From positions 1 through 6,010 of the forward strand of contig BEIM01000236.1 of the NCBI GenBank assembly GCA_002898995.1: DNA of 6,010 nucleotides. Direction: 5' to 3'. A model generated the notes under the pieces. That model was not told the DNA's origin and made no database searches. It saw only the letters and a list, made by a program, of their open reading frames with translations. Source of the DNA: a bacterium HR36 (GTDB taxonomy: Bacteria > Planctomycetota > Planctomycetia > Gemmatales > HRBIN36). Positions 1 to 4,534 of the stretch are shown here, piece after piece (position 1 is the stretch's first letter; every line of letters begins with the position of its first letter). The position numbers and the translations under genes were made by a program.

Positions 1-1431
1 GAGATGATTCGTACCCTCCAGGATCACGGCGTCCATCAAGGCATTGACGTACACATGGAGTGCACCATCCTCCGCCTGCTCAAAGACGGCGACCGCGTGG
101 TGGGCGCATTCGGTTACTACCGAGAACGGGGCGAGTTCGTTGTTTTCCATGCCAAAGCGGTAGTGCTGGCGACAGGCGGCATTGGCAAAGCTTACAAGAT
201 CACCAGTAACAGTTGGGAATATACGGGAGATGGTCACGCCTTGGCCTATGAAGCTGGTGCGGAATTGGTGGATATGGAGTTTGTGCAATTTCACCCGACA
301 GGAATGGTTTGGCCTCCGAGTGTGCGCGGCATTTTGGTCACCGAGGGTGTGCGAGGAGAAGGCGGTGTCTTGCGCAACGCCCTGGGCAAACGCTTTATGT
401 TCCACGACATCCCCGAAGCCTACCGCAACAGCACTGCCGACAGCGAGGAAGAAGGCTTCCTCTATGTGATTGGCGAGAAATATCAGGGGCGCGATGCCCG
501 GCGGCCACCAGAACTGCTCACCCGCGACCACGTGGCGCGCTGTATTGTCCGCGAAATCCGCGAAGGTCGCGGTAGTCCGCACGGAGGCGTTTACCTCGAA
601 CTGCAAACTTTTTGCGACTGGTTAGCGAAGCGGCGTCCCGGCTTGAATAAAGCCGAGTACATTAAGAAAAAGCTGCCGAGCATGTATCATCAGTTCAAGC
701 AACTGGGAGGCATTGATATTACGCAGCAGCCGATGGAAGTGGGGCCGACGGTGCATTACATCATGGGCGGCGTGCGGGTGGATGGGGATACGCAGATGTC
801 CACGGTGCCTGGCTTGTTTGCGGCGGGCGAAGTAGCCGGGGGAATGCATGGTGCCAATCGACTGGGCGGCAATTCCCTTTCGGACTTGCTGGTGTTTGGC
901 AAGCGTGCGGGGGAATATGCTGCTCGTTTCGCCCAAGAACACACCGCGGGCCAATTGCCTCACGACCAAATCGAGGCGGCGGCACGCTGGGCCCTCAGCT
1001 TCATAGATGAGCCGCAAGGCGACGAAAACCCCTTCCAGGTGCAGCACGATTTGCAGGAAACGATGCAGAACCTCGTGGGCATCGTTCGTCGCGAAGAAGA
1101 AATGCTTCGTGCCCTGGAGGAAATTGGGCGGTTACGGGAGCGGCAGCGGCGGGTTCGCGTTGTCGGCAACCGCGAATACAATCCCGGTTGGCACACCGCC
1201 ATGGATTTGCACAACCTGCTCATCGTCGCCGAGGCCATCACCCGCTCGGCCATCGAACGCAAGGAAAGCCGCGGCGCTCAATTCCGCGAGGATTATCCCA
1301 CCAAGCGTGAGGAATTCGCTAAAGTCAATATTGTCGTCCGCAAGGGACCGGATGGCTCCATGCTAGTCCGCCGCGAGCCCATTCCCGAGATGCCCGATTA
1401 CCTCAAACGCATTATCGAGGAAAACAAATAA
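1..1431 (+). CDS. sdhA: Succinate dehydrogenase/fumarate reductase flavoprotein subunit, 5'-truncated by the window edge
   Basis: This is the FAD subunit that oxidises succinate to fumarate (or the reverse) on the cytoplasmic face of the membrane. The reading frame is open from base 1. The ATG at 4 is probably an internal Met, because the N-terminal FAD-binding Gly motif and the His that binds FAD are missing, roughly 130-150 residues. Counting from that Met, I see ATGG at 56-59, the FHPTG substrate motif at 96-100, TEGVRGEGG at 113-121, TRDHVAR with the likely catalytic Arg at 173-179, and HYIMGG with the active-site His at 251. The C-terminal FAD contact GLFAAGEVAGGMHGANRLGG runs over 270-289, and ESRG follows near the end. 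The PPSV-G-LVTEGVRG, RRPPELL-RD and GRGSPHGG blocks match the mycobacterial Sdh1 (Rv0248c) style rather than the E. coli style. The next gene encodes its iron-sulfur partner. Family assignment is secure; the Sdh1 subtype and the direction of reaction in vivo are inferred. Confidence 0.95.
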   Translation, partial: EMIRTLQDHGVHQGIDVHMECTILRLLKDGDRVVGAFGYYRERGEFVVFHAKAVVLATGGIGKAYKITSNSWEYTGDGHALAYEAGAELVDMEFVQFHPTGMVWPPSVRGILVTEGVRGEGGVLRNALGKRFMFHDIPEAYRNSTADSEEEGFLYVIGEKYQGRDARRPPELLTRDHVARCIVREIREGRGSPHGGVYLELQTFCDWLAKRRPGLNKAEYIKKKLPSMYHQFKQLGGIDITQQPMEVGPTVHYIMGGVRVDGDTQMSTVPGLFAAGEVAGGMHGANRLGGNSLSDLLVFGKRAGEYAARFAQEHTAGQLPHDQIEAAARWALSFIDEPQGDENPFQVQHDLQETMQNLVGIVRREEEMLRALEEIGRLRERQRRVRVVGNREYNPGWHTAMDLHNLLIVAEAITRSAIERKESRGAQFREDYPTKREEFAKVNIVVRKGPDGSMLVRREPIPEMPDYLKRIIEENK

Positions 1432-1526
1432 CCACCGACCTGATTCCAGAGCTCTTGGCAGGCTCGGTGACTTTCTTGGTGTCTGCGTGATGAAACTGGA
1501 ACTAAAGGGACTTCAGGGTTTTGCTC

Positions 1527-2324
1527 ATGGGTAAGACCATTTTCCGTATCTGGCGAGGTGATAGGACAGGCGGAGAGTTCCGCGAATATGAGGCGGAAAT
1601 CAGCGAAGGTATGGTGGTTCTGGACGTGGTACACCAAATTCAGGCCATGCAAGCCCCGGACCTTGCCTGTCGTTGGAATTGCAAAGCGGGCAAATGTGGC
1701 TCCTGTTCGGCTGAAATCAACGGCAAGCCGCGCCTGATGTGCATGACCCGCATGGACAGTTTACCGCCTGGCCCAGTTACGCTTGAGCCAATGCGGGCCT
1801 TTCCCATTATCAAAGACTTGGTGACCGACGTCTCCTGGAACTATCGCATCAATAAACTCATTCCGCCGTTTCGCCCGAGACCCCCTGATTTTCCCGATGG
1901 CACCTGGCGCATGGCACAGGAGGAAGTGGACCGCATCCAGGAGTTTCGCAAGTGTATCGAGTGTTTTTTGTGCCAGAACGTCTGCCATGTCATCCGCGAC
2001 CATCAGATGAAAGAAGCGCCTGAAATCTTCGGGGGCCCGCGTTTCATGATCCGTGTCGCCAGCCTGGAGATGCACCCCCTGGATACCGTGGATCGCCTCC
2101 CCTTGCTCAAAGACGTACTCAATATTGGTTTGTGCAATATTACCAAGTGCTGCACGGAAGTTTGTCCCGAGGAGATACACATTACTGATAACGGCATTAT
2201 TCCACTCAAAGAACGCGTGGTGGACGCCTATTACGACCCACTTTTGTGGCTGGTGCGCAAAATTGGCGACCTACTTGGCCTGCGCAAAAACAAAAAGATC
2301 GCATTGCCCACCGTACAGAAATAG
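1527..2324 (+). CDS. sdhB: Succinate dehydrogenase/fumarate reductase iron-sulfur subunit
   Basis: This subunit carries electrons from the SdhA flavin to the quinone site through three Fe-S clusters. The product is 265 residues. The N-terminal ferredoxin domain binds [2Fe-2S] through C52, C57, C60 and C72 (NCKAGKCGSC...MCM). The C-terminal domain has C143-x2-C146-x2-C149-x3-C153 and C203-x5-C209-x3-C213-P. By family rules C143, C146, C149 and C213 hold [4Fe-4S], and C153, C203 and C209 hold [3Fe-4S]; T206 sits where a fourth Cys would be. An extra Cys (C208) adjoins C209. The motifs WRGD, GKCGSCSAEINGKPRLMC and GLCNITKCCTEVCPE closely match mycobacterial Sdh1 SdhB (Rv0247c). I chose ATG 1527, with a weak CAGGG eight bases upstream; an in-frame TTG at 1521 would add two residues. 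A 95-base gap after sdhA shows no clear promoter or terminator, so cotranscription is likely. No anchor gene follows. Confidence 0.95.
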   Translation: MGKTIFRIWRGDRTGGEFREYEAEISEGMVVLDVVHQIQAMQAPDLACRWNCKAGKCGSCSAEINGKPRLMCMTRMDSLPPGPVTLEPMRAFPIIKDLVTDVSWNYRINKLIPPFRPRPPDFPDGTWRMAQEEVDRIQEFRKCIECFLCQNVCHVIRDHQMKEAPEIFGGPRFMIRVASLEMHPLDTVDRLPLLKDVLNIGLCNITKCCTEVCPEEIHITDNGIIPLKERVVDAYYDPLLWLVRKIGDLLGLRKNKKIALPTVQK

Positions 2325-2687
2325 CTTTGCCTGCCAGTCTTTTTTCGCGTGGTCATTATTCCAGTTGCGACGGGCATTGGACAAATAGCTGCAACCCAGC
2401 GAGGAGCGGCGGGCAGCGACCAGAATCAAACGGAGTAGTCGAAGTTTGCGCGGGACGGGGTCAAGGAAACGCCACGGCTTAAGGAAATGCCATTGCTAAT
2501 TCCTCGCGAATATTCTCAACTTGGGTGTGTCGGCTCTGATACCCGCGGAAGAAGCGGGGACATTTACGAGTCTGCCAATGGCCAAGAAACTTTCGTGCGG
2601 CCACTGCCGCGAGGAGGCCAAATTGCTCCTCGATTTCCCCAACGGCCGGCGATCAGCAGGATGAATCGCCTGGCAGCAGGGCTGGCC

Positions 2688-2715
2688 GGGACAGTTTGCC
2701 AGCGGCGTGTATAAT
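2688..2715 (+). promoter_or_regulatory. Probable sigma70-type promoter for rpmI-rplT-pheS-pheT
   Basis: A perfect -10 hexamer TATAAT lies at 2710-2715. GGGACA at 2688-2693 matches four of six bases of the -35 consensus TTGACA, with a 16-base spacer. Transcription would begin near 2722, giving an untranslated leader of about 75 bases before the rpmI ATG at 2797. The position directly upstream of a ribosomal protein operon that lacks infC supports the call. The -35 element is only moderate, and the start site is a prediction from spacing. Confidence 0.6.
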
Positions 2716-2721
2716 AGTTGA

Positions 2722-2764
2722 CTCGCTGCCGCCTATCGGTCGCCACTGCTTCACGGCGCGCGAG
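2722..2764 (+). promoter_or_regulatory. Candidate 5' leader stem-loop of the L35-L20 operon
   Basis: From the predicted transcription start, CTCGC (2722-2726) can pair with GCGAG (2760-2764). Then, after a small internal loop (T2727 opposite G2758-C2759), GCCG (2728-2731) pairs with CGGC (2754-2757). The rpmI Shine-Dalgarno (2785-2790) lies 20 bases further on. In other bacteria L20 represses its own operon by binding leader RNA that mimics its 23S rRNA site. Whether this stem plays that part is inference: I cannot recognise the known L20 leader family in it, and GC-rich DNA often gives stems by chance. Confidence 0.25.
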
Positions 2765-2796
2765 CGTTGGCCTGGCAACATTTCCGAGGACGATCC

Positions 2797-2991
2797 ATGC
2801 CCAAGCAAAAGACGCATAAAGGCGCAAAAAAACGCTTTAAGGTAACAGCCAATGGCAAGGTGATGCGGCAGAAATGTGGACGGCGGCACTTGCTGAGCCA
2901 CAAGCGAGCGAAACGGAAACGGCAGTTGCGTCGGCCGCTGGTGCCAGTCGAAGGAGCTATAGCTCCCAAAATTGCCGCAGTCATCAGCTAA
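2797..2991 (+). CDS. rpmI: 50S ribosomal protein L35
   Basis: L35 is a small, basic structural protein of the large ribosomal subunit. The product is 64 residues, the usual length for bL35. It begins MPKQKTHKGAKKRFKVTANG, the family's N-terminal signature (K-THKG--KRFK-T--GK), followed by a highly basic middle with HLLSHKRAKRKRQLRR at 31-46. The ATG at 2797 is chosen because CGAGGA ends six bases upstream and because the conserved MPK start falls there; an in-frame TTG at 2767 would add ten residues that are not part of the family. rplT follows after 13 bases. infC, which commonly precedes rpmI, is not here, and a promoter lies 80 bases upstream instead. The C-terminal tail past residue 50 (VEGAIAPKIAAVIS) is less conserved and unusually hydrophobic for L35. 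Confidence 0.96.
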   Translation: MPKQKTHKGAKKRFKVTANGKVMRQKCGRRHLLSHKRAKRKRQLRRPLVPVEGAIAPKIAAVIS

Positions 2992-3004
2992 CGGGAGTTG
3001 ATCT

Positions 3005-3388
3005 ATGGTGCGCGCACGCTCAGGAAAAAACACTACGGCTTTCCGCCGCCGCTTACGCAAAAAAACGAAAGGCTACTTCCTGGGGCGCAACAATCTCTTC
3101 AAGCAGGCGCTGATTACAGCGATCCGCGCGGGTGTTTACGCCTATCGTGATCGCCGTCAGCGCAAGCGTTTGTTTCGCCGGCTGTGGATTCTGCGGATCA
3201 ACGCCGCTTGTCGCGCCCGCGGTCTGAAATATTCCACCTTTTTGGCGGCGTTGCAACGGGCTCGCGTAGATTTGGATCGCAAAGCGCTAGCGGAGATAGC
3301 CGTCCATGACCCAGCTGCTTTCGATGAACTGGTGCGTCTGGCCAGGCAACATTTACCCGCTCCGCAAGCAACCGCGAGCAGCAGCTGA
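3005..3388 (+). CDS. rplT: 50S ribosomal protein L20
   Basis: L20 binds 23S rRNA directly and is needed for early 50S assembly; in several bacteria it also represses its own operon. The product has 127 residues, slightly longer than the usual 115-120. The basic N-terminal extension spans about 1-30 (KNTTAFRRRLRKKTKGYFLGR). The globular core follows, with YAYRDRRQRKRLFRRLWILR (46-64), RINAA, YSTFL (76-80), LDRK-LAEIAVHDPAAF (90-106). The last ten residues (PAPQATASSS) form a small polar tail beyond the normal end. GGGAG at 2993-2997 lies seven bases before the ATG. The N-terminus begins MVRARSGKNTT rather than the common MARVKRG, a variation also expected in planctomycete-like sequences. It sits between rpmI and pheS (18-base gap), the common L35-L20-PheS order. 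Confidence 0.97.
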   Translation: MVRARSGKNTTAFRRRLRKKTKGYFLGRNNLFKQALITAIRAGVYAYRDRRQRKRLFRRLWILRINAACRARGLKYSTFLAALQRARVDLDRKALAEIAVHDPAAFDELVRLARQHLPAPQATASSS

Positions 3389-3406
3389 GCCTGCGAGACC
3401 TTAAAT

Positions 3407-4471
3407 ATGGAACTGGACCAATTACGCCAGCAAGCCTTGGCGGAACTAAATGCGGTTGAGGATGAAGCCGGCTTACGTTCATGGAACAGCCACTACCTGG
3501 GAAAGAGCGGTGCGCTCACTCAGGCGTTGAAGCGCGTTGGGCAGTTACCGCCAGAGGAAAGGCCCGGCTACGGGCAACAGGTGAACGCTCTGAAGGAAGC
3601 TCTGCTAGCCGCCTACGAACGCAAAAAACAGCAGCTTCACGAACAGGAGATCGCCAGGAGCCTGGCGGCGCAAGCGTTGGACGTTACCCTGCCAGGTCGG
3701 CCTGTGCTGCGCGGCCGTTTGCACCCCGCTACCCAGGTCATGCGGGACATCCTAGCGATCTTTGCAGAGCTTGGTTTTCAGGTGTATCGCAGCCGCGAGG
3801 TCGAAGATGATTTGACCAACTTCGAGCTGCTCAATATGCCGCCGCACCATCCCGCCCGCGACTTGTGGGATACCTTTCACACCACGACGCCGGGCATCCT
3901 CCTGCGTACGCATACCTCCCCCGGGCAAATCCATGTCATGCGTCAATACTGCCCCAGGCCCATTCGTGTGGTCTTGCCGGGCATGTGTTATCGCTACGAA
4001 CAAATCACGGCGCGTAGCGAGATTCAGTTCCAGCAAGTGGAAGGCCTGGCCATTGGGGAATCCATCAGCCTGGCCGACTTAATCGGCACCCTGCAGACGT
4101 TTGCCCAACGGTTTTTCGGCGGCCAGCGGCGACTCCGCATTCGCAACAGTTACTTTCCATTCACCGAGCCGAGCGTGGAAGTGGATGTGGATTGCATTTT
4201 ATGTCAGGCCGGCTCGGCGGCCGATACGCGGGCGGCGGAGCCATCGGGACCATCATCTCCCTGCACCCTGTGCAAGGGTACCGGTTGGCTGGAGATCCTC
4301 GGGGCAGGCATGGTGCACCCTGTGGTTTTGCGTAATGGTGGGTACGACCCTGACCGCTTCCAAGGCTTCGCCTTCGGCATGGGGCCACAACGGATGGCCA
4401 TGCTCAAGTATGCGATTCACGATATCCGCCTTTTCTGGGGCAACGACCTGCGGTTTTTGGAGCAGTTTTAG
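3407..4471 (+). CDS. pheS: Phenylalanyl-tRNA synthetase alpha subunit
   Basis: This is the catalytic subunit of the PheS2PheT2 enzyme that charges tRNA-Phe in the cytoplasm. The product is 354 residues. Residues 1-90 form the N-terminal coiled-coil tRNA-binding arm (LGKSGALTQALKRVGQLPPEER at 31-52). The class II catalytic core starts around HPATQVMRDI (106-115) and continues through EVEDDLTNFELLNMP-HHPARD (131-152), LRTHTSPGQI (166-175), the motif 2 region YRYEQITARSEIQFQQVEG (195-213), FPFTEPS-EVDVDC and GWLEILGAGMVHP. Motif 3 is FAFGMGPQRMAMLKY (321-335), followed by DIRLFWGNDLRFLEQF at the end. A CxxC pair at C263/C266 and another at C286/C289 form a knuckle seen in some lineages, but here they are 19 residues apart rather than about four. 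Motif 3 has PQR where most have IER or PER. The ATG at 3407 has only a weak GCGAGA upstream; coupling to rplT is likely. Confidence 0.97.
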   Translation: MELDQLRQQALAELNAVEDEAGLRSWNSHYLGKSGALTQALKRVGQLPPEERPGYGQQVNALKEALLAAYERKKQQLHEQEIARSLAAQALDVTLPGRPVLRGRLHPATQVMRDILAIFAELGFQVYRSREVEDDLTNFELLNMPPHHPARDLWDTFHTTTPGILLRTHTSPGQIHVMRQYCPRPIRVVLPGMCYRYEQITARSEIQFQQVEGLAIGESISLADLIGTLQTFAQRFFGGQRRLRIRNSYFPFTEPSVEVDVDCILCQAGSAADTRAAEPSGPSSPCTLCKGTGWLEILGAGMVHPVVLRNGGYDPDRFQGFAFGMGPQRMAMLKYAIHDIRLFWGNDLRFLEQF

Positions 4472-4534
4472 ACCATCGCCTTGTGTCGGGTTGGCGGCGA
4501 TAATGTCCCAGAACATCGGACACGAGGTCGCGGT

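Larger units (their letters stand above)
2325..2796. other. Intergenic region between sdhB and rpmI, no convincing gene
   Basis: The 472 bases after sdhB contain no open frame resembling a known protein. A run of six T at 2340-2345 has no GC-rich stem before it, so I cannot call an intrinsic terminator. Perfect short inverted repeats occur at 2542-2546/2554-2558 (CCCGC/GCGGG), 2597-2601/2606-2610 (GCGGC/GCCGC), 2610-2616/2626-2632 (CGAGGAG/CTCCTCG) and 2648-2653/2665-2670 (GGCGAT/ATCGCC). A 28-codon frame with a CxxC motif lies at 2578-2664 but lacks a good ribosome binding site. The right end holds a promoter and the leader of the ribosomal protein operon. No tRNA, T-box or infC-like sequence is visible. 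Confidence 0.7.

Noticed and set aside
622..1047. A 141-codon open frame on the minus strand
   Set aside because: It lies wholly inside sdhA, whose protein motifs are unmistakable, and its translation resembles no known family. GC-rich codon use keeps the antisense frame open.
1761..2180. A 139-codon open frame on the minus strand
   Set aside because: It is antisense to the cluster-binding part of sdhB and shows no recognisable domain.
2340..2345. Run of six T shortly after the sdhB stop, as an intrinsic terminator
   Set aside because: No GC-rich inverted repeat immediately precedes it.
2718..2723. TTGACT as a -35 element
   Set aside because: No acceptable -10 hexamer lies 16-18 bases downstream; the segment is instead just after the better TATAAT.
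2774..2783. Ten-base repeat GGCAACATTT shared by the rpmI leader and the 3' end of rplT (3345-3354)
   Set aside because: It is too short and isolated; in rplT it simply encodes ordinary residues near the C-terminus.
2325..2796. tRNA gene or T-box leader ahead of the synthetase operon
   Set aside because: No T-arm consensus, acceptor pairing or T-box core sequence was found by eye.
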